Notes: a model not told the origin generated them from the letters alone. A stretch of DNA of 64,000 nt from Flavobacterium sp. ov086 (GCF_900187965.1 NZ_FZNL01000019.1:62001-126000); one strand, 5' to 3'. Numbered from the stretch's first letter, positions 43,054-52,827 are shown. Made by a program: numbers and translations.

Positions 43054-44280
43054 TTATCTTAATTTTAAAGTAACGATTGATAATATGGCTAACATGATGG
43101 CAACAATCCAAAAACGAGTTACGATTTTACTCTCATGATATCCTTTCTTTTGATAGTGATGATGTAGTGGCGACATCAGGAAAATTCTACGGCCTTCGCC
43201 AAAACGTTTTTTAGTGAATTTAAAATAACTCACTTGCAAAACCACTGAGAAATTCTCTACTAAAAAGATTCCACACAATAACGGAATCAATAATTCTTTT
43301 CGAACTGCAATTGCCAAAACTGCAATGATTCCTCCAATAGTCAAACTTCCTGTATCTCCCATAAAAACAGATGCGGGATAAGAGTTGTACCAAAGAAACC
43401 CGATTAGCGCCCCAACAAATGCAGATATAAAAACCGTCATTTCTCCCGAATTAGGGATATACATAATATTTAGATAATTTGAGAAAATGATATTACCGGA
43501 AACAAACGTAAATATTCCGAGCGCTAAGACCGAAACTGCCGAAGTTCCCGCCGCTAGACCATCGATTCCGTCTGTTAAATTAGCTCCGTTTGAAACTGCT
43601 GTAATAATAAAAATCACAACCGGAATAAAAATTAACCAAGCCCATTTTTCATATCCTTCGCCAGTCCAGGCTAATAACTCGGCGTAATCAAATTCATTGT
43701 TTTTTACAAAAGGAATTGTTGTTGCCGTTGATTTTTCCTCCATTTGAGCAGGTAAAACCACTGTAGTAGCAACTTTAGAATTGGCAATATACCCAGTATC
43801 AGTTCTTACTGTAACCGCTGGATTAAAATATAAAACAGTTCCAACGATAAGTCCCAAACCAACTTGACCAATAACTTTAAAAATCCCTTTAAGACCTTCT
43901 TTATCTTTTTTGAATATTTTAATATAATCATCGATAAAACCAATTGTTCCCATCCAAAGCGTGGTTACAATAAGTAATACGATATAAATATTATGCAAAC
44001 GAGCAAACAACAAAACCGGTAAAAGAGTTGCAAAAATGATAATCAATCCACCCATTGTTGGCGTTCCTGCTTTTTCATTTTGACCTTGAAGACCTAGCTC
44101 ACGAATCGTTTCTCCAACCTGTTGATTGCGCAAAAAGTTAATAATTCTTTTTCCGTAAATCGTTGACAAAAGCAATGAAAGCATTAACGCTAAAGCCGAT
44201 CTAAAAGTGATGTATTGAAAAACTCCAGTTCCTGGGATATCTAGTGTTTTGTCGAAATATTCAAATAAATAGTATAGCAT
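43054..44280 (-). CDS. mraY: Phospho-MurNAc-pentapeptide translocase MraY
   Basis: A 408-residue integral membrane enzyme that makes lipid I. About ten helices. The family motifs are GTPTMGGLIII, WMGTIGFIDDYIKI (Asp-rich active site), NGANLTDGIDGLAAG, GDTGSLTIGG and the HHHYQKKG loop. An insertion of about 50 polar residues after the fourth helix (VATTVVLPAQMEEKSTATT) makes it longer than E. coli MraY (360), which is usual in Bacteroidota. Confidence 0.97.
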   Translation of the reverse strand: MLYYLFEYFDKTLDIPGTGVFQYITFRSALALMLSLLLSTIYGKRIINFLRNQQVGETIRELGLQGQNEKAGTPTMGGLIIIFATLLPVLLFARLHNIYIVLLIVTTLWMGTIGFIDDYIKIFKKDKEGLKGIFKVIGQVGLGLIVGTVLYFNPAVTVRTDTGYIANSKVATTVVLPAQMEEKSTATTIPFVKNNEFDYAELLAWTGEGYEKWAWLIFIPVVIFIITAVSNGANLTDGIDGLAAGTSAVSVLALGIFTFVSGNIIFSNYLNIMYIPNSGEMTVFISAFVGALIGFLWYNSYPASVFMGDTGSLTIGGIIAVLAIAVRKELLIPLLCGIFLVENFSVVLQVSYFKFTKKRFGEGRRIFLMSPLHHHYQKKGYHESKIVTRFWIVAIMLAILSIVTLKLR

Positions 44281-44346
44281 ATATTTTTATTTTAAACTTC
44301 AGATTCTTAATTAATTCTGTGGTATTTAGAATCTGAAAATGGATAA

Positions 44347-45810
44347 TTATTTGTTTAGTTGCTCTAAGATTTCTTTTACAGTTTCCATATCATCAAAATG
44401 ATGACGTACACCACTTATCTCCTGATAAGTTTCATGGCCTTTTCCTGCAATTAGAATAATATCATTTGGCTGAGCCAATTGACAAGCTGTTTTAATCGCT
44501 TGTTTTCTATCGGTAATCCTTAATACTTTTTTATAATTATGAGCTTCAACTCCTTTTTCCATTTCATCTAAAATCACTTCAGGATCTTCGTTTCTTGGAT
44601 TATCAGAGGTTAAAATCGCTTTATCACTTAGATCTGTCGCGATTTTTGCCATAATTGGTCTTTTTGTTTTATCTCTGTTTCCGCCACAACCAACAACTGT
44701 AATCAATTGTTCGTTTTTGGTACGGATATCATTAATCGTTTTTAATACATTATCCAAAGCATCCGGCGTGTGTGCATAATCTACAATTGCAGTAATGTTC
44801 CCTTCTGAAACAATATACTGAAAACGCCCCGAAACACTCTCTAAATCAGACAGTAAGCGCAACGCTTCCAGACTATCCATTCCCAATTCTACAGCCGTTC
44901 CGTAAATTGCCAAAACGTTATACGCATTAAAAGTTCCGATAAGTTTTACCCAAACTTCATTGTCATTTACTTTTAACAATAAACCTGATAATTGACTCTC
45001 TAAAATTGTTGCTTTAAAATCAGCATAAGATTTCAAGGCATAAGTAAATTTTCTGGCAACTGTATTTTGCAACATCACAGGTCCGTTTTTATCGTCAATA
45101 TTTGATAAAGCAAAAGCTGTTTTTGGCAATGAATCAAAAAATGACTTTTTAACGTCTCTGTATTCTGCAAAAGTTGGATGATAATCTAAATGATCGTGCG
45201 AAAGATTCGTAAAAACCCCACCCACAAAATGCAAAGCTTCTGTTCTCTTTTGATGAATTCCGTGTGAACTCACTTCCATAAAACAATGTGTTACTCCAGC
45301 CTCAACCATTTCATTTAAATAATGATTGATTGTTATAGAATCCGGTGTTGTATGTGTTGCATTATATTCGGTTTCATCAACCATGATTTTTACAGTTGAT
45401 AATAAACCAACTTTAAATCCTGCTTTTTGAAACAACTGAAACAATAATGAAGCAATCGTTGTTTTTCCGTTTGTTCCTGTAACTCCAACTAATTTTAATT
45501 TTTCGGAAGGATTTCCAAAATAATTAGCCGCCATAAAAGCCAATGCTGTATTGGTATCTTTTACTTGTATATAGGTAATTCCTTTTTCAATATTCGCCGG
45601 CAAAGTATCACAAATAATCGCAATAGCTCCTAGCTGAATCGCTTTTTCGATATAGTCGTGACCATCAGAAAGTGATCCGCGAATCGCTACAAAAACATCA
45701 TTTGCTTCAATTTTTCTTGAATCAAAATCAATTTTATGTATGTCGATTTCTGTCGAGCCTGTTACTGATTCGATAGCTACTTTGTATAATATGTCTTTAA
45801 GTATTTTCAC
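44347..45810 (-). CDS. murE: UDP-MurNAc-tripeptide synthetase MurE
   Basis: A 487-residue Mur ligase adding the third residue of the stem peptide. P-loop GVTGTNGKTTIASLL; the substrate motif DNPRNEDP matches the meso-diaminopimelate-specific type. The carbamylated-Lys region (FMEVSSHGIHQKR) is present. It overlaps the PBP gene by 4 bases. Confidence 0.97.
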   Translation of the reverse strand: MKILKDILYKVAIESVTGSTEIDIHKIDFDSRKIEANDVFVAIRGSLSDGHDYIEKAIQLGAIAIICDTLPANIEKGITYIQVKDTNTALAFMAANYFGNPSEKLKLVGVTGTNGKTTIASLLFQLFQKAGFKVGLLSTVKIMVDETEYNATHTTPDSITINHYLNEMVEAGVTHCFMEVSSHGIHQKRTEALHFVGGVFTNLSHDHLDYHPTFAEYRDVKKSFFDSLPKTAFALSNIDDKNGPVMLQNTVARKFTYALKSYADFKATILESQLSGLLLKVNDNEVWVKLIGTFNAYNVLAIYGTAVELGMDSLEALRLLSDLESVSGRFQYIVSEGNITAIVDYAHTPDALDNVLKTINDIRTKNEQLITVVGCGGNRDKTKRPIMAKIATDLSDKAILTSDNPRNEDPEVILDEMEKGVEAHNYKKVLRITDRKQAIKTACQLAQPNDIILIAGKGHETYQEISGVRHHFDDMETVKEILEQLNK

Positions 45811-47813
45811 GATAATTCTAATACTATTGTTGTGTTTTTACTAATATTCTGACCAGCTTGTAAAGACTGTTTTTTTACTTTTCCTACTCCATTTACTTTT
45901 ACTTTCAAACCTAAATTCTCTAGCAAAGCAATTGCATCCATTCCCGGCATTCCTTTTAAATCCGGAACCTGATTTGATTTTTTATTTACCTCTACAGTAT
46001 ATTCATTATAACTATTTTCCTGTTTTGGAATTTTAGAATCGAGTTGTTTAATTTTATTTGTCGAAGGTGCATCTGTAAATATTTTTTGGGCAATTCTCTT
46101 GAAAACCGGCCCTGCAACATCTGCTCCGTAATAATTATTTTTAGCTGTATTTGGTTTGTGAACCACCACAATACAAGAATATTTTGGATGATCTGCCGGA
46201 AAATATCCAACGAAAGAAGACGCATAATACATTCCTTCTCTTCCTGCCTTACTATAATTTACCATGGCCGTCCCTGTTTTTCCTGCCATCGAAAAATCTT
46301 TCGAATATAACTTAGACCCTGTTCCTTTTTTTACTACATTCTGCAGCACAGCTCTTACTTTATTAAGTGTTTCTTGCGAACAAACTTTCGGATTAATCAC
46401 TTCAACATCAAATTTCTTAATGGTTTTATTCCATTCTTTAATTTCCGATACAAATTGTGGCCTTACCATTACTCCATTATTAGCAACTGAATTATAAAAA
46501 GCCAGTGTCTGCATTGGTGTTACCGAAACATTATATCCAAAAGCCATCCACGGAAGTGTAGTTCCTGACCAATGTTTGTCTCCAGGTTGTGGAATATACG
46601 GCCTTCCTTCTCCTTTAAAATGCAACCCTAATGTCTTATTTAATCCGTAGCTATTAATGTGATCTACAAATTTTGATGGATTGCTTTTATAATTGTTATA
46701 AACCGCCTGAACCATTACCGTATTTGACGAAAGTTCGAATCCACGAGCTAACGAAACCTTACCATACCCCCCTTTGTGTGAATCACGAACAGCACGTCCA
46801 TAATATCTTATTTCTCCGCCGTGACTATCATAAACTGTACTTGTATCAGCTACTTTATCTTCTAAAATTGCCATTAAATCAACTAATTTAAAAGTCGAAC
46901 CCGGCTCGTGAGATTCCGCAATAGCGTAATTTGTGGTTTCGTAATACGATCCGTCTTCTGCCCTTCCCAAGTTAGAAATTGCTTTTACACGACCAGTTTC
47001 TGTTTCCATAACTACTACACAACCATGATCAGCCTCATATTCTTCTAATTGTTTCAATAAAGCATGATGTGCAATATCCTGAATAAAAACATCAATAGTC
47101 GAAATAACATCGTACCCATCAACAGGATCTACTTCGTTAACATCACGGATTGGTTTCCATTGTCCTTTTGCAATTTTTTGCTTTAGAATTTTCCCGTCTT
47201 TCCCGTTCAAATAACTTTTAAAAGCCCATTCGATTCCTTTTCCAACTTCGATTCCGGTTGCAGGATCAATACGATCGTAACCAATTGTTCTTTCTGCAAT
47301 TTTCCCTATCGGATGTTTTCTAACAGTTTCTTGTTCAATTATAATTCCACCTTTAAAAGCACCTAATTTAAATAATGGAAATCCTTTTATTTTTACATAA
47401 TCCGTATAGCTCAAATTACGAGCAATCAAATAATAACGATTTTTATTAGCTCTTGCCTTTCTTAATTCCTGTTCGTAATAACCTCCCGGTCTATCCAGAA
47501 CAGTTGCTAATGAATCTGATAATGCCTTAACATATTTTTCAAATGTTTCCGTTTTTGGCGCTTTAGCATCAAATCTAATTTCATAATTAGGAATTGATGT
47601 TGCCAATAAGCTTCCGTCAGCAGAATAGATATTTCCTTTGTTTGCCGGAATTACAAAATTTCTAACCGTACGTTGTTTCGCCAGTTTTCTATAATAATCT
47701 CCTTCAACCCATTGAATATTGGTCAACTTAACGACAATAGCAATTGCCATCACAAAGATGAAAACTGCTACGAGGTAAATTCTGTAGGATATATGTTTAT
47801 CGTCTACTGCCAT
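45807..47813 (-). CDS. ftsI: Division transpeptidase (FtsI/PBP3-type) with PASTA domain
   Basis: A 668-residue class B penicillin-binding protein that cross-links septal peptidoglycan. One N-terminal membrane helix (12-32), a dimerisation domain, then the transpeptidase motifs SxxK (EPGSTFKLVD), SxN (SSNTVM) and KTG (MAGKTGTAM). A C-terminal PASTA domain (VPDLKGMPGMDAIALLENLG) is present, absent from E. coli FtsI but common in Bacteroidota. It overlaps ftsL by 10 bases. Confidence 0.96.
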   Translation of the reverse strand: MAVDDKHISYRIYLVAVFIFVMAIAIVVKLTNIQWVEGDYYRKLAKQRTVRNFVIPANKGNIYSADGSLLATSIPNYEIRFDAKAPKTETFEKYVKALSDSLATVLDRPGGYYEQELRKARANKNRYYLIARNLSYTDYVKIKGFPLFKLGAFKGGIIIEQETVRKHPIGKIAERTIGYDRIDPATGIEVGKGIEWAFKSYLNGKDGKILKQKIAKGQWKPIRDVNEVDPVDGYDVISTIDVFIQDIAHHALLKQLEEYEADHGCVVVMETETGRVKAISNLGRAEDGSYYETTNYAIAESHEPGSTFKLVDLMAILEDKVADTSTVYDSHGGEIRYYGRAVRDSHKGGYGKVSLARGFELSSNTVMVQAVYNNYKSNPSKFVDHINSYGLNKTLGLHFKGEGRPYIPQPGDKHWSGTTLPWMAFGYNVSVTPMQTLAFYNSVANNGVMVRPQFVSEIKEWNKTIKKFDVEVINPKVCSQETLNKVRAVLQNVVKKGTGSKLYSKDFSMAGKTGTAMVNYSKAGREGMYYASSFVGYFPADHPKYSCIVVVHKPNTAKNNYYGADVAGPVFKRIAQKIFTDAPSTNKIKQLDSKIPKQENSYNEYTVEVNKKSNQVPDLKGMPGMDAIALLENLGLKVKVNGVGKVKKQSLQAGQNISKNTTIVLELS

Positions 47814-48151
47814 ATTCTTTTAAAGAAACTTTTTTCTTCTTCTTTTTTAACTTCTATTTTTACTGGAGGAACCGTTGATGGAAAAATCTGTTTTTCAAGC
47901 ATTTTATCCGATATAGTTGATTCCATTTTTAATTTCATCAATTCTGAACGTCGATCTACAAATTCAGATCTCAATTCTTTTACTTCATTATTAAGCTTTG
48001 CAATCTCAAAAACTTTCTGTTCGTATCGTTGCGTATTTGCAATCATTAAAATCGCCAGCAGAATGATAAAAACAATGAAGCGCCAGTTTTTCACCGCATC
48101 ATCGTTAATCAGAAATCTTGCTTTTAATATGTCAAATACTCCACTTTTCAT
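47804..48151 (-). CDS. FtsL-like cell division protein
   Basis: A 115-residue bitopic protein. One membrane helix at about residues 24-41 (WRFIVFIILLAILMIANT), then a coiled coil (NEVKELRSEFVDRRSELMKL). Size, topology and position between rsmH and the PBP gene fit FtsL, a partner of FtsB and FtsQ. FtsL is poorly conserved, so the call rests on layout. Confidence 0.85.
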   Translation of the reverse strand: MKSGVFDILKARFLINDDAVKNWRFIVFIILLAILMIANTQRYEQKVFEIAKLNNEVKELRSEFVDRRSELMKLKMESTISDKMLEKQIFPSTVPPVKIEVKKEEEKSFFKRIWQ

Positions 48152-48165
48152 TTTCTACCTATATA

Positions 48166-49074
48166 TTATATCTTCTCAGCAATTCTTAATTTTGCACTTC
48201 TTGCTCTGTTGTTGATTTTAATTTCTGCATCATCCGGAACAATCAGTTTTCCTATAGTTTTAAATGGAACCGAAAAGTTTCCATAAAAATCACGCTCTGG
48301 CTCTCCTTCAAACATTCCGTTTTTAATAAATCTTTTTACCAATCTGTCTTCAAGAGAATGATAAGAGATTACTGAGAATCTTCCACCCGGATTAAGAATT
48401 TCTAATGATTGCTCAATAAACTCTTTCAAAACATCCATTTCCTGATTTACCTCAATACGAATCGCCTGATAGATTTGAGCCAATATTTTATTTTTAACTC
48501 TTTCTGGTAAAAATTTCGCCAGAACTTCTTTCAATTCGTCTGTAGTTTTTATTGGCCTATGTTCTCTGGCCTCTACAATTGTTCTCGCCAAAACCGGCGC
48601 ATTCTTCAACTCCCCATAATCAAAAAAAACACGACGTAAATCCTGTTCTTCATATTCGTTAACCACACGATAAGCATTTAAATCATTTTTTTGACTCATC
48701 CGCATATCAAGCTCGGCATCAAATCTTGTTGAGAAACCTCGTTCCGGAACATCAAACTGATGTGAAGAAACTCCTAAATCAGCCAAAATTCCATCTACTC
48801 CTTTAACACCATGAAAACGCAAAAACCTTTTTATAAATCTAAAGTTCTCATTAATTAAGGTAAACCGTTCATCTGGTAACGCATTTGCCAATGCATCTTC
48901 ATCCTGATCAAAAGCAAATAATTTTCCGTTTGGCCCTAATCTTCTCAAAATTTCTTTCGAATGCCCTCCGCCACCAAACGTAACATCTACATATATGCCA
49001 TCTGGTTTAATATTTAAACCATCAACTGTAGGATGAAGCAAAACCGGATTATGATATTCCATTGTCGTCGTCAT
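48166..49074 (-). CDS. rsmH: 16S rRNA (cytosine1402-N4)-methyltransferase RsmH
   Basis: A 302-residue SAM-dependent methyltransferase acting on C1402 of 16S rRNA. N-terminal YHNPVLLHPTVDGL, SAM-binding YVDVTFGGGGHSKEIL, GILADLGVSSHQFD, and C-terminal VISYHSLEDRLVKRFI are all conserved. It overlaps mraZ by 26 bases. Formerly named MraW. Confidence 0.97.
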   Translation of the reverse strand: MTTTMEYHNPVLLHPTVDGLNIKPDGIYVDVTFGGGGHSKEILRRLGPNGKLFAFDQDEDALANALPDERFTLINENFRFIKRFLRFHGVKGVDGILADLGVSSHQFDVPERGFSTRFDAELDMRMSQKNDLNAYRVVNEYEEQDLRRVFFDYGELKNAPVLARTIVEAREHRPIKTTDELKEVLAKFLPERVKNKILAQIYQAIRIEVNQEMDVLKEFIEQSLEILNPGGRFSVISYHSLEDRLVKRFIKNGMFEGEPERDFYGNFSVPFKTIGKLIVPDDAEIKINNRARSAKLRIAEKI

Positions 49075-49522
49075 TAATATTTCCCATTACTTCTTCGGCT
49101 AAATCTGCAAAATCCATATCTTCGCCGCTTATTGATTTTTCATATAAATCCTTATCCCAAATTTCCACAATATTAACCGCAGATGAAAAAACGACATCTT
49201 TAGAAATACCTGAAAAAGCCACTAAATCCTTTGGCACCAATAATCTCCCTAATGCATCAATTTCTACCACTTTAACACCAGCAGTAAATCTTCGGATGAA
49301 ATCATTGTTCTTTTTTACAAAGCGATTAAGCTTGTTGATTTTTTGCATCATCAAGTCCCACTCGTCCATTGGATATAACTCTAAACACTGTTGAAAAACT
49401 GAGCGCTTCAAAACGAATCCGTTTTGAAGAGAAGAAGTCAATTGCTTTTTCAAAGGTGCAGGCATCATTAACCTCCCTTTAGCATCGACTTTACACTCAT
49501 ATGTTCCGACAATTGTGTTCAA
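49049..49522 (-). CDS. mraZ: Transcriptional regulator MraZ
   Basis: A 157-residue protein of two SpoVT/AbrB-type domains that binds DNA as a ring. First domain GTYECKVDAKGRLMMPAPLK; second AGVKVVEIDALGRLLVPKDL. The start codon is TTG at 49522, since no in-frame ATG precedes the conserved N-terminus (NTIVGTYECK). It is the first gene of the cluster. Five phased TACCAC repeats upstream match the expected form of an MraZ operator, so autoregulation is likely. Confidence 0.95.
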   Translation of the reverse strand: MNTIVGTYECKVDAKGRLMMPAPLKKQLTSSLQNGFVLKRSVFQQCLELYPMDEWDLMMQKINKLNRFVKKNNDFIRRFTAGVKVVEIDALGRLLVPKDLVAFSGISKDVVFSSAVNIVEIWDKDLYEKSISGEDMDFADLAEEVMGNINDDDNGIS

Positions 49523-49548
49523 GAAAAATTCATTAATATGTTATAGGA

Positions 49549-49556
49549 CAAAAATA
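49549..49556 (-). promoter_or_regulatory. -7 promoter box of the mraZ operon
   Basis: Minus-strand TATTTTTG matches TAnnTTTG and lies 26 bases before the TTG start of mraZ. The repeats at 49567-49624 cover the -33 region and beyond. Confidence 0.6.
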
Positions 49557-49566
49557 TAAAAAATAT

Positions 49567-49624
49567 TACCACAATTTACCACAATGTACCACTTTGTTAA
49601 TAAGTTTAACCACTTTACTACCAC
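49567..49624 (-). promoter_or_regulatory. Probable MraZ operator: five phased TACCAC repeats
   Basis: TACCAC begins at 49567, 49577, 49587 and 49619, and AACCAC at 49608 (GTGGTA/GTGGTT on the coding strand). Spacings are 10, 10, 21 and 11 bases, so all repeats face the same side of the helix. Known MraZ boxes are GTG-containing direct repeats at about 10-base steps upstream of mraZ. Confidence 0.75.
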
Positions 49625-49865
49625 TCCTCCTAAAACGTAAATAATCAATACGTTAACTAATTATTAGTCAATTCCTGACAACGCTGATCAATCAAAAAAA
49701 ATAGCCATCATTTTTCTTAAAAAAATAAGTATTATGCTGATTTCTTAACATTTGAACATTCTTGCAAAAACACCTCTAAAAGCTGATTTTTAATTACTTA
49801 TAGAATCCTTGAAAATTATGTAGTTAAAAAACGGTGGCAAAAATTCATTTTTATTTATTAAACCC

Positions 49866-49873
49866 TATATTTG
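49866..49873 (+). promoter_or_regulatory. -7 promoter box of the alpha/beta hydrolase gene
   Basis: TATATTTG fully matches TAnnTTTG, 27 bases before the ATG at 49901. The remaining 240 bases of this divergent 378-base gap (49625-49865) show no gene. Confidence 0.65.
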
Positions 49874-49900
49874 TCCAAATTGAAATTGGCATTAAATTAA

Positions 49901-50665
49901 ATGGACAAACACTACAAAAAAGAAGGCAGATACAGCTATTATGAAGCTGGAGAAGGAACTCCTATCGTTATTTTACATGGCTTAATGGGAGGCCTAAGTA
50001 ACTTTGATGCTGTAGCCGAATATTTTCCAACGAAAGGATACAAAGTTGTTATCCCGGATTTGCCAATCTATACTCAAAGCATTTTAAAAACAAACGTAAA
50101 AAGCTTTGCGAAATACGTAAAAGACTTTATTACTTTTAAAGGTTTTGATCAGGTTATTCTATTAGGAAATTCACTTGGAGGACACATTGCTCTTTATCAC
50201 ACAAAAATGTATCCAGAAAAAGTAGCCGGACTTGTAATCACCGGAAGCTCTGGGCTTTACGAGAGCGCAATGGGTGACAGTTATCCAAAAAGAGGTGACT
50301 ATGAATACATCAAAAAGAAAGCTGAAGATGTATTTTATGATCCTGCAATTGCAACTCCTGATCTTATTGACGAAGTTTACGCAACGGTAAATGACCGTAT
50401 CAAACTAATCAAAACTTTAACGATTGCCAAAAGTGCAATTCGTCATAATATGGCAAAAGATTTACCAAAAATGACAGTAGAAACCTGTATTATTTGGGGT
50501 AAAAATGACGCTGTAACACCCCCAAATGTTGCCGAAGAATTTGATAAATTATTGCCTAATTCAACTTTGTATTGGATAGACAAATGTGGACACGCTGCTA
50601 TGATGGAACACCCTCAGGAATTCAACACAATTCTTGAAGAATGGCTCGTTAAAAAGAATTTATAG
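49901..50665 (+). CDS. Alpha/beta hydrolase
   Basis: A 254-residue soluble enzyme. Oxyanion-hole segment ILHGLMGGLSNF, nucleophile elbow GNSLGGH (Ser), acid in WGKNDAVTPP (Asp) and the catalytic His in CGHAAMMEHP: the triad is complete. The substrate is not predictable; esterase or C-C hydrolase activity is possible. engB follows 42 bases later and may be co-transcribed. Confidence 0.9.
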   Translation: MDKHYKKEGRYSYYEAGEGTPIVILHGLMGGLSNFDAVAEYFPTKGYKVVIPDLPIYTQSILKTNVKSFAKYVKDFITFKGFDQVILLGNSLGGHIALYHTKMYPEKVAGLVITGSSGLYESAMGDSYPKRGDYEYIKKKAEDVFYDPAIATPDLIDEVYATVNDRIKLIKTLTIAKSAIRHNMAKDLPKMTVETCIIWGKNDAVTPPNVAEEFDKLLPNSTLYWIDKCGHAAMMEHPQEFNTILEEWLVKKNL

Positions 50666-50707
50666 CATCTAACTTTCGACTTTTAGGAGGTTTTAAAAAC
50701 AAAAAAC

Positions 50708-51328
50708 ATGAAAATTAATACCGCCGAATTCATTATCAGTAATTCTGAAGTTGCAAAATGTCCACAGGATTTTTTGCCGGAATATGCTTTTATCGGCCGA
50801 TCAAACGTAGGTAAGTCATCATTGATTAATATGCTTACCAACCACAAAAACTTAGCTAAAACTTCAGGAAGACCAGGAAAAACACAATTAATTAATCACT
50901 TTAAGATTAATAACAATTGGTTCCTTGTCGATTTACCTGGTTATGGTTATGCCAAAGTATCTAAAAAAACAAAATCGGTTTTTCAACAATTCATTACAGA
51001 TTATTTTGAAACTCGCGAACAATTGGTTTGCGCTTTTGTTTTGATTGATATTCGCCACGAAGCTCAAAATATCGATATTGAATTTATGTCGTATATGGGA
51101 GAAAGCGAAATTCCGTTTTGCATTATTTTTACTAAAGCAGATAAAATCAGTAAAGTAAAAATCGATTCTCATATTGCAGCTTACAAAAAACAAATGTTTG
51201 CCAACAACTGGGAAGAGATGCCTCACTATTTCGTGACTTCTGCTACAGAACAAACCGGAAAAGATGACGTTTTAAATTATATTGACGAAGTAAATCAAGA
51301 GGTTTTTAAAAACAATAATCAGTTTTAA
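50708..51328 (+). CDS. engB: Ribosome biogenesis GTP-binding protein EngB (YsxC/YihA)
   Basis: A 206-residue TRAFAC GTPase needed for late 50S assembly. G1 GRSNVGKSS, G2 region KTSGRPGKTQ, G3 DLPGYGYAKV, G4 TKAD (FTKADKIS) and G5 TSATEQTG are all present. Complete. A strong terminator follows. Confidence 0.96.
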   Translation: MKINTAEFIISNSEVAKCPQDFLPEYAFIGRSNVGKSSLINMLTNHKNLAKTSGRPGKTQLINHFKINNNWFLVDLPGYGYAKVSKKTKSVFQQFITDYFETREQLVCAFVLIDIRHEAQNIDIEFMSYMGESEIPFCIIFTKADKISKVKIDSHIAAYKKQMFANNWEEMPHYFVTSATEQTGKDDVLNYIDEVNQEVFKNNNQF

Positions 51329-51353
51329 ATTCCAATTTTAGAAAATAATCAAT

Positions 51354-51405
51354 AAAAAAATCCCAAATTCCAATTTTACAGATTGGAATTTGGGATTTTT
51401 TTTTA
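51354..51405 (+). terminator. Terminator after engB
   Basis: ATCCCAAATTCCAAT (51360-51374) pairs perfectly with ATTGGAATTTGGGAT (51382-51396), with an A-run before and a T-run after. A diverged copy of the same hairpin ends gldC (52934-52967). Confidence 0.9.
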
Positions 51406-51486
51406 TTTAATTTCAATCACTTAAAAGCAAACTCAATTATTTTATTTTGCCCGAAGTAAATTCTTAATAAAAATACATTTTTAAAG

Positions 51487-51494
51487 TATATTTG
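51487..51494 (+). promoter_or_regulatory. -7 promoter box of the 51516 lipoprotein gene
   Basis: TATATTTG matches TAnnTTTG, 21 bases before the ATG at 51516, which supports that start over the upstream TTG at 51492. Confidence 0.65.
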
Positions 51495-51515
51495 CAGCAA
51501 AATCTATTTATCATT

Positions 51516-52106
51516 ATGAGTAAAAATTTTTACTTTCTATTCTTACTAATCTTCGCTTCTTGTAACACCACTCATTATTTCGTAATAAGTAAAAGTCATA
51601 CGCATGGTATAGATTTCTCCAATGGAAAATGGCTAGTTGGCGAAATTGAAGTTAACCCATATGCCAAGGAGAAATTAACCAATTTAGCTTTAAAAGATTT
51701 TTCGGAATATCTTAATGAAAGAGTAAAATATTCATTGAATGAAAAATCATTATTATTACCGAGACAAATCCCTCTTAACCCTAGTAAATCAACGATTTTA
51801 GATTTAAAAAAAGGAGCCGATTTTGATTATTATGTAAACATAAAAAGTAAAAACGCTAAAAACGACTTAAGTAATTTTGAATTTGCAGATCATTTTTATT
51901 ATAAAAAGCAAATGTCTTTTGCAGAAGTTACAATAGAAGTTTATGACTTAAATCTTGGTGAAATAATTTATTCACAGACATCTGGAGGTTCAATTGAAGA
52001 CGAAAATAGTTTAACAAGCAAACCTACAACTACTGTTATTATAGGCTGCTACAACAAAATTATAAATGACATCAAAAAGAAATCCATCAAACCCAACTCT
52101 AAATAA
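51516..52106 (+). CDS. Lipoprotein of unknown function
   Basis: A 196-residue protein starting MSKNFYFLFLLIFASCNTTH; the lipobox Cys follows a short hydrophobic signal. The mature part shows no recognised domain; segments include KGADFDYYVNIKSKNAKND and MSFAEVTIEVYDLNLGEIIY. Genes on both sides are unrelated, so no function is proposed. Confidence 0.75.
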   Translation: MSKNFYFLFLLIFASCNTTHYFVISKSHTHGIDFSNGKWLVGEIEVNPYAKEKLTNLALKDFSEYLNERVKYSLNEKSLLLPRQIPLNPSKSTILDLKKGADFDYYVNIKSKNAKNDLSNFEFADHFYYKKQMSFAEVTIEVYDLNLGEIIYSQTSGGSIEDENSLTSKPTTTVIIGCYNKIINDIKKKSIKPNSK

Positions 52107-52140
52107 GTTTTAATTAGATTGGAATTTATTTTTTACCACT

Positions 52141-52827
52141 TTACAATTTTTCATGATTATCAAAAGTTTCCTCTAATTCTGATTCTTTAACTATTGCTTT
52201 GCGATTTAAAGCCTTCCATTCTTTAAAAATTAAAAATTGATATAGAATATAGAACAGCGAATTAAAAAACCAAAAATCAAGCACAAATGGCTCAGTAAAG
52301 ATTACGGAATCACTATTCCCACTCAAAAAAATACTCAAACTGCTGGCTAAATAAACTATCAATCCATTACAGAAATACTGATAACTATGCTTGGCTGTTT
52401 TGAAATTCTGAATTAAAAAAATTAGCGGGTATAAAATCAGCAACGTAGAAGTTATCCCAATTTCAAACAAATTAAATCTCCAATAAAGATCCGGCGCTTT
52501 ATAATATTGTATTGCTAATAAAATAAGAACTAGTATTAGAAAAAAAAGTATCCCTCTTTTTAAAACAATACTCGAAAACAAACTATAAAAGAATATACTT
52601 AAAGCAATGAATTGAAAAATGAAATAGTAGTGGGACAGAAAAAAATTTGATCCAGGATAACAGAATCCGATAATATTACACAATAATTCCTCTATAAACA
52701 GAAAAATCAAATAGATCATAATAATGACATATCGAACATCTTTGTTTTTTCTTGTCTTATAAAAACGAATACTGTTTACCAGTAAAAAAAACAATCCAGC
52801 AAGGCTTACAAAAAATGGAAATAACAT
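52141..52827 (-). CDS. Membrane protein with about seven helices, function unknown
   Basis: A 228-residue integral membrane protein with about seven hydrophobic segments and a charged C-terminal tail (KAIVKESELEETFDNHEKL). The overall layout resembles the membrane sensor parts seen in Bacteroidota signalling proteins but no kinase or other output domain is attached. It is convergent with the lipoprotein gene. Confidence 0.7.
   Translation of the reverse strand: MLFPFFVSLAGLFFLLVNSIRFYKTRKNKDVRYVIIMIYLIFLFIEELLCNIIGFCYPGSNFFLSHYYFIFQFIALSIFFYSLFSSIVLKRGILFFLILVLILLAIQYYKAPDLYWRFNLFEIGITSTLLILYPLIFLIQNFKTAKHSYQYFCNGLIVYLASSLSIFLSGNSDSVIFTEPFVLDFWFFNSLFYILYQFLIFKEWKALNRKAIVKESELEETFDNHEKL

Noticed and set aside
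47673..48215. Plus-strand open frame of 180 codons across ftsL and the PBP start
   Set aside because: It runs opposite conserved division genes; the predicted product is low-complexity Ser/Phe-rich.
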